Part shown: piece after piece, positions 50,690 through 62,455 of the stretch
Numbering within the stretch: position 1 is the stretch's first letter
How the letters are laid out: each line of letters starts with the position of its first letter
Assembly: GCA_947044365.1 (NCBI GenBank)
Contig: OX345640.1
Span: 2,297,501 to 2,361,500 of the forward strand
Length of the DNA stretch: 64,000 nucleotides
Reading direction: 5' to 3'
DNA from: Petrosia ficiformis
Taxonomy: Eukaryota; Porifera; Demospongiae; Haplosclerida; Petrosiidae
The notes under the pieces: model-generated
Told to the model about the DNA's origin: nothing
Database searches by the model: none
What the model saw: the letters and a program-made list of their open reading frames with translations, nothing else
Made by a program: the position numbers and the translations under genes

Positions 50690-51175
50690 TATTTATTACA
50701 TAATCATTGCTTTAGTGTGAATTACATAATCATTGCTTTAGTGAGAATATTAATTATTGTGAAATGTGTTGCATATATAGACATTATAAAGAAAAATAGT
50801 GAAAGGAAACAAAAATTATGTAAGGTAAGGTGGGCCAATTCAGGAAGCATCACAATAGTCATCAATGCAATAAATAGTTTCAAAGTTCATCCTAATAGTG
50901 CCAGAGAAATAAATCCTGAATTTCCACAATGAGAATGGTATGGAAAGAATGACCTGCATGGATTATTTTTCTACTATCCATTAATCCTATTCTTGAACAG
51001 TGTTGCACAGTTATTAAAAGCTGTAAGCAAGAATGTTGTTTCAGCCAATTACAGCTTTAATAAAATAATTTTATTCCTGATAGCTCTAAAGCTCATGTCA
51101 CTGTAAAGAAATGAAAAATAGTGTACTAGTAGAAAAATAATGTAGAATAGAATGTGTAATACACGAAAAATAGAG
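50690..51175. other. PYROXD2 3' flank, no gene seen
   Basis: A 24-bp duplication (AATTACATAATCATTGCTTTAG twice around 50695-50740) follows the stop codon. AATAAA at 50869 may be the polyadenylation signal. The remainder is AT-rich and has no convincing reading frame. Confidence 0.5.
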
Positions 51176-51179
51176 TAAG

Positions 51180-51565
51180 TAGAGGAACTGGAGGACTGAA
51201 TCAGGTAGACTGGAACTGCAGGACTGGATGAGGTAAACTGGAATTAGAGGACCGGATGAGGTAGACTGGAATTAGAGGACCGGATGAGGTAGACTGGAAC
51301 TGGAGGACTGGATCAGGTAGACTGGAACTGGAGGACTGGATGAGTAAGGACTGGATCAGGTAGACTGGAACTGGAGCACTGGATCAGGTAGACTGGATCA
51401 GGTAGACTGGAACTGGACCACTGGATCAGGTAGACTGGAATTAGAGGACCGGATGAGGTAGACTGGAACAGGAGGACTGGATGAGGTAGACTGGAGGACT
51501 GGATGAGGTAGACTGGAACTGGAGGACTGGATCAGGTAGACTGGAACTGGAGCACTGGATGCTGG
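51180..51565. repeat. 29-bp-type minisatellite (GGTAGACTGGAACTGGAGGA)
   Basis: About 14 irregular copies of GGTAGACTGGAA(C/T)T(G/A)GAGGAC(T/C)GGAT, with several unit-length variants. Purine-rich on the plus strand and distinctly more GC-rich than its surroundings. Confidence 0.95.
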
Positions 51566-51589
51566 AACTGCCCCACACGGGGCTGGATC

Positions 51590-52200
51590 TGGTGACTTGA
51601 AGAGACCTCCGGCGTCCCCAACCTGGGCATCGGTATACTCATCGTCCTGCATTCCTACAACCAGGGCTGAACTAGCCACCACAAAAAAAAAAAAAAATTT
51701 AAAAAAAAAAAAAAATTAAAAAAAAAAAAAAAAAAAAAAAATTTGGGTGGCTAGCCAACCCTGGTTGTAGGAATGGAGAACAAATGAGTACACGAATTCC
51801 AAGTGAGGAGCACAGAAGCTGCAGCAAGTCACAGAAACAGACCTGTGAGGGAGGAAAAGTAGTAAATGCACTGCTCAAAAAAATAAGAAAACTCACCTTT
51901 TAAGAGAGAAGAGAGTGGATAGATGGATAGGTAGAGTACCTGTATAGAGAGAGAAAAACAGTATGCAAATTAAACAGTATGTTTTTTTTACATAAATTAT
52001 AGTGACAAACAGATGGAAAGATTGACCTGTGGTGGTAGTATTATGATCCATAGTGACTTGAAGAGACCTTCGGCGTCCCCAACCTGGGCATCGGTATAAT
52101 GATTGCTTCTTTGGGTCTTGATCCATAGTGACTTGAAGAGACCTTCGGCGTCCCCAACCTGGGCATCGGTATAATGATTGCTTCTTGGGTCTTGTCCATC
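51590..52200. repeat. Composite repeat with a shared 48-bp module in three copies
   Basis: The module GTGACTTGAAGAGACC followed by CGGCGTCCCCAACCTGGGCA and TCGGTAT occurs at about 51592, 52051 and 52128. Between the first two copies lies an inverted repeat: ATTCCTACAACCAGGGCTG (51651) matches CCAACCCTGGTTGTAGGAAT (51756-51775) around an A-rich core. A minus-strand frame crosses 51893-52411 but is mostly repeats of this module (YRCPGWGRRRSLQVTMD). I treat it as a repetitive mobile unit of unknown type. Confidence 0.6.
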
Positions 52201-52753
52201 TATCCCCACTTCTTCTTGGTCTTGCACTCTTGATCCATCTATCCACTTCTTCTTGGTCTTGCGCAGTCTTGGTCCACTCTTCTTGGTCTTGTCCTCTTCG
52301 GCCTTTCGGCCAGCGACGGCCACAAATGTCGCATGCTCGAGATGCACTGCTTTTTATACTAAATTTTCCCCCCTTTTCTTTTAATCCTTTTAGCCAATCA
52401 AATTTACTCAAATATTTCCATTGTTCTTTTCCCGCCTTTTTTTTTTCCTATCCTTTTTTCTATTCTTCCCGATAACTCTAAAGCTATTGTTCTACTGCAA
52501 ATATAACTTGTAGCATCAGATTTATCGTCTCACAGCGAATCTTGTGATGTATTTTGAGGCTGGTCTCACTTTTAGTTTGGTAGTAACAGTTTTACTGCAT
52601 ATGGGTGACAGTGGGTCACATAGCAAGATACTTTCAATGACCTCGAAGCTGTTTTGCTAAGAGATAGGATATCGTTTTAAAGACTATACACAACTGACTG
52701 AGATCTATAGAGTACCTATGGTCATTCAGTACTCAGTATGAGTATAGACAGAG

Positions 52754-52903
52754 ATGTATTTCAAGTTGCATCATTGGGCTCAAGTCAATGTTAGAAAGAC
52801 AGTTGAATGGTTGGACGACGAACAGCAACAGAAGACTGAAACTATTATATATGCTGGTATAACTGAGCTGTTAATGATTGCAAATGGAGATATACAAAAC
52901 TGA
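52754..52903 (+). CDS. Short hypothetical ORF in a duplicated segment
   Basis: A 49-codon frame from ATG, with the segment VRKTVEWLDDEQQQKTETII followed by YAGITELLMIANGDIQN, then TGA. An inverted, well-conserved copy (about 95% by eye) lies at 55381-55525 inside a CCDC172-like intron, where the same frame is kept apart from an Ile-to-Ala-type change. A diverged direct copy (VRKTVEFIK) is at 53022-53108. I recognise no family; it could be an exon of a multi-copy element. Confidence 0.3.
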   Translation: MYFKLHHWAQVNVRKTVEWLDDEQQQKTETIIYAGITELLMIANGDIQN

Positions 52904-53191
52904 GTCAACAAACTTGAAGATGGTGAGTGAACTGTGTCTGCTTCAGTACTATGGGAAGGGGACAGGTCTATATACAACACACTCAGGATGAAGAAAGACT
53001 GATAGAAAGCCTATCATTATACTTATCAGTAGAGATATATTTTGCATGGTTCAAGTCAACTTGTTACAGTATATCTTTAGTTAGAAAGACAGTGGAATTC
53101 ATAAAGTGAGCTTAACTTACTGTATATAATATACGTATAGGCATGGGAAGAATATAACAAACAGCTATTAACCATCTGTGATTGCTTAGTG

Positions 53192-53240
<49 letters not shown>
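53192..53240. repeat. (AT)n microsatellite
   Basis: About 24 AT dinucleotides. Confidence 0.95.
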
Positions 53241-53244
<4 letters not shown>

Positions 53245-53249
53245 TGTCA

Positions 53250-53486
53250 AAACTGAGTCAACAACAGTCAAAGAACTTTAATATGAGAAAGCTTCATAAT
53301 CCAGCTATCTCAGTATGCCATGTACAAGTTAGTTATTATAGAGATCATAATTATGATGGTGGACAAACGTTTACTGATTTTTTTTCACATCATTATAATA
53401 CTTTTTATGTTGGAGAGAGTACTGTATTGAGAGAGAAATCTTTAGCACATGCACTGCAGTGTGCCAAATATACTGGATTTGTTTAA
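53250..53486 (+). CDS. Hypothetical ORF
   Basis: A frame of about 78 codons (MSKLSQQQ... HNYDGGQTFTDFFSHHYNTF... ALQCAKYTGFV) ends with TAA at 53484-53486. It follows an AT repeat and has codon-like composition, but no start context or homologue that I recognise. The stretch GATGGTGGACAAACGTTTAC also occurs in reverse at 55380-55400, tying it to the duplicated segment at 52754. It may be the remains of the same mobile unit. Confidence 0.25.
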   Translation, partial: KLSQQQSKNFNMRKLHNPAISVCHVQVSYYRDHNYDGGQTFTDFFSHHYNTFYVGESTVLREKSLAHALQCAKYTGFV

Positions 53487-53490
53487 AAAT

Positions 53491-54150
53491 ACGTAAGTAG
53501 ATCTATTATGGAGTGAATAATAACTGTATGTCATGACTTATGACTAATATAATTTCAGATAGGTGTCATTGTTTTATACATATAGTGTTATTAGCTACAA
53601 TAATGATGTGACTGTTGTAAGAAACTAATAGTGACTCCAGCTTTGAAACACATCAACAGATTTGTTGTAAGATAATTATGATAATTAATTAGAACATTCC
53701 TGCACGTACAGTGCAGCTTAATTAACAGTGCACGCTCCTGTCAAGACTCAAGAGCACGTGTCGATGACTAGAAGATGACTAGAAGATAACCCTGTGCAGG
53801 TAATTCTTTCCTGATCATTCTCATTTTTTACTTTCTTTCCTTGTTAACTTTATATATATATATATATAATTGTTTGCTTTTGTACATATTTTTGTTTCAC
53901 TTCACTCAGTACTTTGACATTTCACCACATTTTATATACACAAAACAATAATTACTGTTTTTCTGAATTTTACAATAATATTATTTGCACATGCTTTCAG
54001 AAGAAAATTATAGTATTATTATATATAATTGAAAATTTGTATATACACATTTCACATTGCTTTAATGGATGAAAATAATTAAGTAAAATTAATTAATTTA
54101 ATTAGGTCTCAATAATAATAGTAATAATTATTATTAATTAATTGAATTCA
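53491..54150. other. Intergenic / 5' region of the CCDC172-like gene
   Basis: AT-rich with no reading frame. The acceptor TTGAATTCAG ending at 54151 shows that an upstream non-coding exon probably lies here; a possible donor is GCAGGTAATT at 53796-53805. Confidence 0.4.
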
Positions 54151-54183
54151 GGTGGTAAAACTAAACCATTGTATAGGAGTGTT

Positions 54184-54791
54184 ATGGATTCTCTGAACAA
54201 TTTATTTGAGCAAATACTTCAGACTGAACAGAGCTCAAGTGCTAAGATAACTGAATTGAGAAGACGTAAGCATATTAAATGAAACTACATACCTAATCAT
54301 TTGTGTTACTATTATACTTTATTGGATCTCCTACAAATATCAGTCATGACAGCTCAGGGGCTAAAATATTAAAGTTAGTTTCAGCTGATTAATTTCGGGT
54401 GGGTGTTATTGTCAGTGACTAGGATTTTCATATAGCCTACTTTAACCTACAACTAACCCCTGTATTATACGCATATGTGACCTAATGTTTGAAATAGGAT
54501 ACTTCTCGCAAAATAATTCCATCCTGCTTATTTGTAAATAAAATTTAGTATCCAGAAAGAGCTATTATTAAGCTTCTTTGGTAGCAAATTTTCTGTACAA
54601 AATGGCGGAATGACAAAACATTAAATGTAAGCATTTGATCAAAATTATTTATTTCATGAGAAAGTGTTCCTTTTCAAAAATTAGGTCACATACACTAAGA
54701 GATGTCATTTCAGATTATAAATGTAATTTTTAGATACCACATTACTCCAAAAGTTGAGGTGTATCATATTTATTACCCTTGTTATATGTGG

Positions 54792-54834
<43 letters not shown>

Positions 54835-57800
54835 TAATAAATTATATATAATATAGACGTGTATAAAAATATATTTGTATTTGTAATTTCTTAGTTGGTA
54901 CACAAATTGATGAAGCACAGAGACAATTTCAGCTGATAAGAAATACTACTGAGTCTTTATATGGCGAATATTTACTCAAGACTCAACGTTTGGCTGATAC
55001 TGAGGTTGATACCCAACTTTGGAAAACTCATTATCAGGTACTAAAGGAACAAGTTAATGGACTTAAGGAAAATGAGAAAGAATTGAAGAATAAATTAGTA
55101 AGATATCCACATGAACTATAAATCATGGGCAGATCTGGGGAGTCCCTGGGGACTGGGGTGTCTGCTTTTTTTTCACTCGTTAATGAGATTCATAGCTACT
55201 TGAAGGCACACTTTTAAAGTGACAAATAATTGAAAATTGTGCCTAATAACCATGACTTGTTGTTTCCTGTATAATTAGGTGTAAGTAAATGTGTTCACAC
55301 ATGTACACGTATTAGTTGGTCACACCCCTGGTGAATAATTAATTAGCTCAAATTGTGTGTGCTGCATGTACATTTTTGACGTAAACGTTTGTCCACCATC
55401 TTCAAGTTTGTTGACTCAGTTTTGTATATCTCCATTTGCAATCATTAACAGCTCAGTTATACCAGCATATATAATAGCTTCAGTCTTCTGTTGCTGTTCG
55501 TCGTCCAACCATTCAACTGTCTTTTCACTGGCTCCGCATTATCAGTTCTTTATTTTTTATCAATTTAGGAGAAGGTGTCAACAGAGAAAGAGAAAGAAAG
55601 GTTAGTAGTTCAGCCAAAGACTTTACAATTATAATGTCATTACAGTATATGTACATCAGTGTTTTATATAAGCTCATATGGCGCACCATTGGCCCAAAGA
55701 AGTTATTATTTGGCACTGCACAGTTCTCTTTTTGGGCCAGTGGCGCAGTTAATTATGATTATATTGTCACTAACAGCATTAACTCTTTGTTAATTGGCTC
55801 AAGATGTATTCCCAATGGCGCACACACTAACCATTTTTGAGCCAATTTTGCCCATGCTTCAAAACTTAACAAAAACTCTGATGTACACAATAAGAGTAAT
55901 AAAGTTCATTCATGTTCACTTTGACCTCAGAAAAATGTTCATAACTTTAGTTTGGAATGACCAACAATCTTTTTGCCTTCACCATTAATTTTTCATATAA
56001 TTATCCTCCTCATTTATTTTTGTGTATGTCAAATTTTAATCCATTGCTTCATTAATGAGTTACAGTATAATCATGTATTAACCTTATGACATTAAACTAT
56101 ACATATAAAGTCATCACACCCTAATTTTGATGTCATAAATAAAATTGATACCATATCAACAATCCCAGAAAATGTATAGTTACAATTATTATATTATATG
56201 TACCAACATTTTTTTAACTTTCCTTATAGTTATAAATTACAATTTAGATTATGTAGCTGTTTAAAATAGTTATTACAGTAGACCTGTAATTTAGTTTCAA
56301 TTTTTAGTTAACTGAAAGTCACAATGCTTTACCAAAAGGGTTATAGTTAGCTAAAACAACACTGATGCGTTACTCATATTGTTTTGCTCATAGGCAAGAG
56401 TTTCTTTCTGAAGCAAGTGATTTTAATAAGAGCTATGATCTTCAGGGTAAGGGATTACAATATAGGGAACAACAAACTCGAAAGAAGATTGCCTTGATAC
56501 AGGATGAAATTCTTCTCCTAGAAACAGGTTTGCTTGCATGACTCATGCATTGTAGTGTAAGTAAAATAGTTATATAGTTCATTGAAAAGTGAATTGATGC
56601 ATCACCTGACAGTACATTAAATCATTGTACATGTGCTAGCAGTAAATCACTTATAGCACACTTTACTGCACATGTGGGATTCTATAATATGGGTGCTCAG
56701 ATACAGCTAGTAAAGCTATTTGAATAAATTATCATCTGTCTTTGAAATAGAGTTTGCAGAAATTAAATTTCAAGAGAATGATGTGAGAAGATTGGATGGT
56801 GAACTGTCTCACTTGAAGGCTGAGCTAGATAAGGAATCTGCAACACAGAATGGTCTATAAACACAAAATATAACATTTCATATAAATTTGTTTGTATTCT
56901 CCTCGTATTTAGAATTGAAAAAGAATATCAGTTCTCTTAATAAAGATATTGAACAGTTAGAGGAAGAAAAGAAGTTACTCTATGGCAAGAATGCTGATGA
57001 CCCAGAATTCAAAAGGTTTGAAAAATTCCTATTGCTGTTACATTAAGGGCAGTCTTATTTGCATGTACACTTTTTTGAGCAATCGAAAAGGTGGGAATTT
57101 CATTCCGCCTTACTTGTCCTTAAGATTATTATAGTACACCAATATTGTGCATCATCGTAATTATAGCATTGTTTATTATTGCAGTCAGGTCCATTGCATA
57201 TCATAAAGCATTGTCTTGGATATTCTAGCATTCAAACAAACTAGTATATGTATAAGTCATAGTATATAGATAATCATGTGCTTGGATAGCTAGCACAGAG
57301 GAAACAACACACAGCACAACACATGTACAGCCACACAAAATAATAAAAGCCACAATCACTTTTAAAATAGCCACAATGGGTTAGAAAATTTAAAAGCAGC
57401 TTACATAATTTAACAGCCACAACCACAATGTCTAAGAAAATTTAACAGCTACTTAATTTAGAAACAGCCACAGAAACTTTAACTACAATGGCTTACAAAA
57501 TTTTGAAACAGTCAAAATGGCTTAGAATGGAACATGTATCTGCATTGGTGACCATTTTGTGACAAGCATTTGGAGGAAGGAGTGTTTCAATGTTTGCATT
57601 TACATATTCACTGTTCAATCATTTTTTACAAGTAGCCAATGAAATTTGGTGTCGAACAGTCCTAAAGATTAGTCTTCCAAAATACCAAATTTCATCGGGT
57701 TCCTTTACAAAACAGCCAAATCACGAGCAAGGATGTGCTCAAAAATGTTTTCCTCCAAATGTGGATTTACCCAAACACAGTCACTCTTTATTGTGGAGGT

Positions 57801-58806
57801 TTTATTTCTCCAATTCGCATACAGAATTCAACAAGAATTGGAGTTATGCCGTAACAGTCCCGAGGAAACAGAATGTAAAATATTAAAAAAGCAGCTTGAA
57901 AATTTACAATGTGAAAGCTACAAAAAACAAATGAAGTTTATCCATAAAAGACAGCCTAGATCACACATACCTTCTTCAAGTTCTTCTTCTCTCTCTGGTT
58001 CAACATCTGTACAAGTGAGAGATGATAATATACCTTACAAGGAGTGTCAAGTGTTTGGTACTCATGAAGGAGAGAAACTTGGAGAATTGAGTGAGGCACT
58101 TGGTGATAGTGATTGGGGAATTGAACTTGATGAATGTGAACTAGCATCTCTTGAAGCAGTTGAAAATCTTGAGTTTGAGGGGGAGTTTGATGAAGACTAT
58201 CAAAGTGAAGAAGTTTATAGCTCAAATTCCAGACAAAGAACTGATAGCAAGATCCTTATCCAACAACCACACAGCAGGGGTGATTATAGTTACAAGAAAA
58301 TGGGAATATATTCTAAAATGGAAAATCACCATAAAAGAGATGACATATATACACCATCACACAATTTTAATCCTAATGTTGTACAGAATCAGAGTCAGAG
58401 TCAAGTATCAAACCAAAGTCACGCAATTCAAAGCCATCAGAGTCACATACATCAACACAATCTTATATCTAATCAGAGTCATTTGCCTAAACAGAGCCAT
58501 ATAATTAGTCAGAGTCACATTCCTAAACAGAGCCATATAGTTAGTCAGAGTCACATTCCTAAACAGAGCCATATACCTAGTCAGAGTCACATTCCTAAAC
58601 AAAGTCATATATCTAGTCAAAACCACATACCAGAACACACCAATATATCTAGTCAAAGTCACATACCTAAACAGAGCTATAAAGATCTCATCAATAAAAC
58701 AGTGAGCACCGATCAAGCTGATAGATTCTCTCCATACCAACTTCGCAAAAGGCCATGTCAGTCCATTTACAAAACATCAGGACAAAGGGCATATCATGAT
58801 AGGTAA
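54184..58806 (+). CDS. CCDC172-like coiled-coil protein with a long repetitive C-terminal extension
   Basis: Seven phase-consistent exons give 545 residues: 54184-54265, 54895-55097, 55569-55600, 56394-56527, 56751-56852, 56913-57015 and 57825-58806. The first ~255 residues are almost continuous coiled coil (MDSLNNLFEQILQTEQSSSA, then EKEKERQEFLSEASDFNKSY, then DDPEFKRIQQELEL), in the order and length of vertebrate CCDC172, a tektin-interacting sperm protein. The last exon adds ~290 residues not found in that family: a Ser-rich and acidic region, then six to seven 12-residue repeats of SQSHIPKQSHIP type (residues ~433-503). The stop TAA overlaps a strong donor (AGGTAAGT at 58801), so the transcript could continue into another exon. 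The start was chosen because it fits the family N-terminus. Confidence 0.7.
54791..54835. repeat. Poly-A followed by (AT)n
   Basis: About 30 A then AT repeats; CCDC172-like intron 1. Confidence 0.9.
55381..55530 (-). repeat. Inverted copy of the 52754-52925 segment
   Basis: Reverse complement of the duplicated ORF segment, with only a few substitutions. It lies in intron 2 of the CCDC172-like gene, about 30 bp before exon 3. Confidence 0.85.
55657..55880 (+). mobile_element. MITE-like element, family A
   Basis: Full-length copy (CAGTGTTTTATATAAGCTCA to TTAACAAAAACTCTG); flanked by TACAT/ATGTA, which extends the inverted ends. Confidence 0.8.
55903..56145 (+). mobile_element. MITE-like element, family B
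   Basis: Starts GTTCATTCATGTTCACTTTG, includes TTATGACATTAAACTATACA; the right end is degraded after TCACACCCTAATTTTGATGT. It lies directly after a family A element. Confidence 0.7.
56213..56363. mobile_element. Partial MITE-like element, family E
   Basis: Ends GGGTTATAGTTAGCTAAAACAACACT as in the copy at 1597. Confidence 0.5.
58486..58675 (+). repeat. Coding 36-bp tandem repeat
   Basis: Units of 36 bp (AGTCAGAGTCACATTCCTAA plus ACAGAGCCATATA and a variable tail) encode the SQSHIPKQSHIP repeats of the CCDC172-like protein. Synonymous differences between units are few, which suggests recent expansion. Confidence 0.9.
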
Positions 58807-59086
58807 GTAGTTACATTTTGTCTACCTACATAATTTTTTTGTTATTTCTGAAGTTACTTGGTATTGAAGACAAACAAGAAAGTTAGATTCAGCAATTAAC
58901 AAGTTACTAATGTATAATATTAAAACTTGTGTTGTTATAAATAAATAAAATAAATGGAATAATTATCTTAAAAATTTGTGGTATATCAACACAATTACAA
59001 TTATATATACTATATACATGCACAAGAATAATATGTACAGTATGTACTATACATATGATATTGAACATACTGATATCATTAATAAG

Positions 59087-62000
59087 TTATTTTAAGTCCC
59101 CTGCAATATCCTCCCACATCTGAGCAAGTTCTTCCTGTGTTATTTTCCTTTGTGTTCTTGGCTTTGGTTTAGGTGGATTAGAAACTGTGTTCAGTTGAAT
59201 GTCTTTCAGTCCTTGAATAGCTTCAGTGACATTATTAGATGAATTATGTTCAGATCGAAAAGGATTGGTTGATGGAAACTCCGTTCTGAAATTTGATGTT
59301 ATCTGAGGCGCTCCTGAATTGTTAGGAGTGCTAGTTTTGCGATCATTATTTTCTTCAAAATTCTGAAAGATGTCTTCTTTGGAATTGTAGAAACTACCGT
59401 TAGTTGATGTGTTGAATGGATCGGTTACATTAGCAAAGGGATCACTGAGATTGTGTTGATGATTTGGTACAAATGCATCTTCAAATGGTCCAGTGGATTG
59501 ATTGGATGAATGTCCTGCTTCATTGGACATCAAAGAAGAAAAGCCACTTGGTAAGGAAGGAACTTCATATACAATACTAGACAAAGCATCTACACTATCC
59601 AATTGTGGTGTAACAAGACTATCTGTTGTGGAGACAATAGGAGAAGTAGTACCATATGTTCCATCTATGAGATCTTGAAAGTCTTCGAAGCCAGGTTCTT
59701 CAGAGAGTCCATCTAATTGTATTTGATCTACAGTGCCAATAGTTGAAGAGCTGGTTTGTATATCAATACTTGAATTCCGTTTCAATCTAGTTTGAGATTC
59801 GTTACTAACTCCCGGTTGAACATCATAAGACATGCTATGAGGACGAAGTGTACGCCTACGTCCTGCTTCATCTTTCTTTCTGCTTTGTGTCTCTGTTATT
59901 TCTCTCACCTCATTTTTGATTTTTTCTTGTATTGCTTTTTCATGAGCCTGACGAATTTTCTTAATATTACGATTAATCATGCTGAATAACTCCTTGGACA
60001 CTTTAGTAGTGAAAACAAACTTCCCCGGTCCAGTTGGACTGCGTTGTCCAAATTCTAATGTAACTTTGTTTGAAGACTTTGCATAAGTTTTAATGTGCTT
60101 GTAACTCCATTTTGTTATTGTCGTTTCTGTTGCTCGAGCTATCAGACACATTCCATGGGGATTAACATCCACTGTATATGTGCCCGATAGATTTAATGCT
60201 TGGGACAATTCTGTTGGCTCCAATATAACATGATAAACACCTGTAAAAATATATACATTATTATTACAAGTCTGACCCTTCAGATAGTTAGCTGGTTGTT
60301 AGTTACTTTTTTGTATAAATAAATTTTGAAGGGACTTACGTTATTAGAATACAATACAACATATACATCCTGATATAACCCTAACATAATCCTAACAATG
60401 TCTATATACCTACGATACTACTATACCATACTATATAAATACACCATTATTTGTGACTCCTTTTTATGCTGATCTAATCCAATATTAAATAAAATATATA
60501 TAATTGAATATTCAACTGTGCATGATTGCAGTAATTAATATAGAACAGTTTAAGTCTCCTCTCCTGTTGGCAGTAGAACTGCTCTTTCTGTAGCCATCAT
60601 TTTTAGAAGCATGTGTCATTAAGAATGAAAGGTTAGTGTGATTTCATTTATAGAAGTTAATGATGGATTTTGTATTTGTTATCAATGTTGGTAGATTAAA
60701 AGTTCACTGCAAAAATAGTTTTGTTAAAATAACAAATCAAGGATACAAATTATGATTCAGTTAGTCACACAGGATATTATGACTGCATGATAACGAACTT
60801 GTACAAATTTCTACACAAAAAAGGTTTGGAAACCTTAAAATCATTTATTATTCTGCTTCTTTGTAAATCAATTAGACCATATAAGCCCTGCAATTATTGT
60901 CATTATAATTACATGTACATTGTATGTCACCTTGCAGTCATAACAACCTATATGACCAATTAAATTACAATTTCCATTATTCCTTGCAACTGTACTAATA
61001 GTTATTTTAACAATTTTATTTTTGCAATGTTCTGTTTATCTCTTGGAATTAATATTTGTCTTATTTTCAAGTATGGTGATAGAAAAACTCACTTACCCAT
61101 AAGAGTTCCTATACGTGGAGCATGACCAGTCGATTCAGATTCTCTTCTGGCTGTTTCACTGGCCATTGTGTTCTTAACCATACTTTTACTTCTCTTCCTT
61201 CGATCATCTTTCATTGCATCATTGAGACTATCGATCCATGAATCCAAGTCCATCCTTGAGTCAGTTGCAAATACATGCCGACCTGTATGATTTATGAAAC
61301 ACAATCATTAAAGATGTGCGATACACCTGAAAGATAGTTGCATAATACAGCCAAAAATGTGATAGACTACAATTATAGTAAATACTAATTGAATGCTTGT
61401 ATAAAAATTAATGTGAAGAAATGGCTGTTTGGTAAAGGAAATACCTTCCAAATCAAAGCTAGCTGTCATATCATGATTGGTATAGAAATTAGCATTGTCA
61501 AATTCCCCACTCCAGAGTATCACAATTTTGAATGAATATACATTAGCATATTGACACATACTGTACATCACTACATTCATATAAGCAAAACAGGCAAATA
61601 CTGTCATATCATTTGTATTTTTATAGTCACAACAATTACTGTCTCTATCACTACCTTTTCCTCTCTCCATCCTTCCCTCCCTCCTTCCTCCCTCTATTGG
61701 CCCCCCTCCACTTTGTCTCTATCACTATCTTCTCTTCCTTCCTCCCTCTCACTTTCTAGTCTTGTCTGTCTTACATCTCCTCCCTCCCTCTCTCCTCTGC
61801 TTCTGTCCTCACCCCCTCTTTCATTACTAAAAAACTTAAATACCTTGTTGAGTTGAGAATTGGAATGCATGAGGCCGTGCCTTTTTGAACTCAAACGTTT
61901 CAATACATCCAGTACAGTTCCTCAGTACAATTACCCTCTTGTTTTCTCCTTTTATCTCTGCTTCTTCAGTATCATAGTATTCCAGTCTAACAACACCTTC

Positions 62001-62340
62001 ATGGCTAGTTCCATGTAATACTACCCAACGCTTGGCCCATACCTTGGTGGGGGTGTTGATGAAACACACAAACACAAAAAAGGAATTAGGTATAAAGAAA
62101 GACAAACAGAGAGAAATAGCAGAAGGAGGAGATCAATGAACAAAAGAAAATTTTGATCAATTGCTGACAACAAATATAATAAACACAATAAGGTTCTTAT
62201 AATAAAGGTTGTAGGACATAGGGTATATGGCTTAATTCACATTATTTATTTATTGCCTTTACCTTGATAACTCCTCCAGTTACTGGAAGCTTGAATAAGT
62301 ATCCTTTCTTGCGAATATCATCTAGACGTCTACTAGCCAT
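59087..62340 (-). CDS. DOK-family adaptor: PH domain plus IRS-type PTB domain
   Basis: Four phase-consistent exons encode 538 residues: 62263-62340, 61844-62042, 61097-61282 and 59087-60240. The PH domain spans residues ~8-130: DIRKKGYLFKLPV, VWAKRWVVLHG, VRLEYYDTEEAE and the C-terminal helix DLDSWIDSLNDAM. The PTB/IRS domain (~155-260) includes GVYHVILEPTELSQ, LSGTYTVDVNPHG and FGQRSPTGPGKFVFTT. This pairing defines DOK proteins, which dock at phosphotyrosine receptors and recruit SH2 proteins. The tail has two YxxP sites (YDVQP ~293, YEVPS ~379) that fit Crk/RasGAP docking, two DPF motifs (~421 and ~428), one NPF (~480) and a PPKPKPR stretch. The DPF/NPF set is typical of endocytic adaptors and unexpected here. 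The paralogue within the DOK family cannot be named. It is head-to-head with DDX41. Confidence 0.9.
61665..61825. repeat. Pyrimidine-rich (TCCCTCC)/(TCTC) tract
   Basis: CT-rich low-complexity DNA within DOK intron 2, ending 20 bp beyond the donor of exon 2. Confidence 0.85.
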
Positions 62341-62455
62341 GATCAATATAGCTCCACCCTGCAGTTTGTGCAAAAAGAAGAGGTGGGGCTCATATTACAC
62401 CCTGTAATTAGGGGTGGAGCAAACCAACATCAAAACAACGTGTATACATGTTAAT
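62341..62455. promoter_or_regulatory. Bidirectional promoter between DOK and DDX41
   Basis: 115 bp between divergent start codons. It contains a direct/inverted pair GGTGGGGCTC and GGGGTGGAGC, plus AGCTCCACCCT at the DOK side, resembling CACCC/Sp1-type sites. No TATA box is seen near either start. Confidence 0.55.

Noticed and set aside
51893..52411. 172-codon minus-strand frame with repeated YRCPGWGRRRSLQVTMD
   Set aside because: Formed by the tandem 48-bp module; kept as repeat rather than gene, although a mobile-element protein cannot be excluded.
58408..58740. 110-codon minus-strand frame (repeated ALFRNVTLTRYM)
   Set aside because: Antisense shadow of the 36-bp coding repeat in the CCDC172-like gene.
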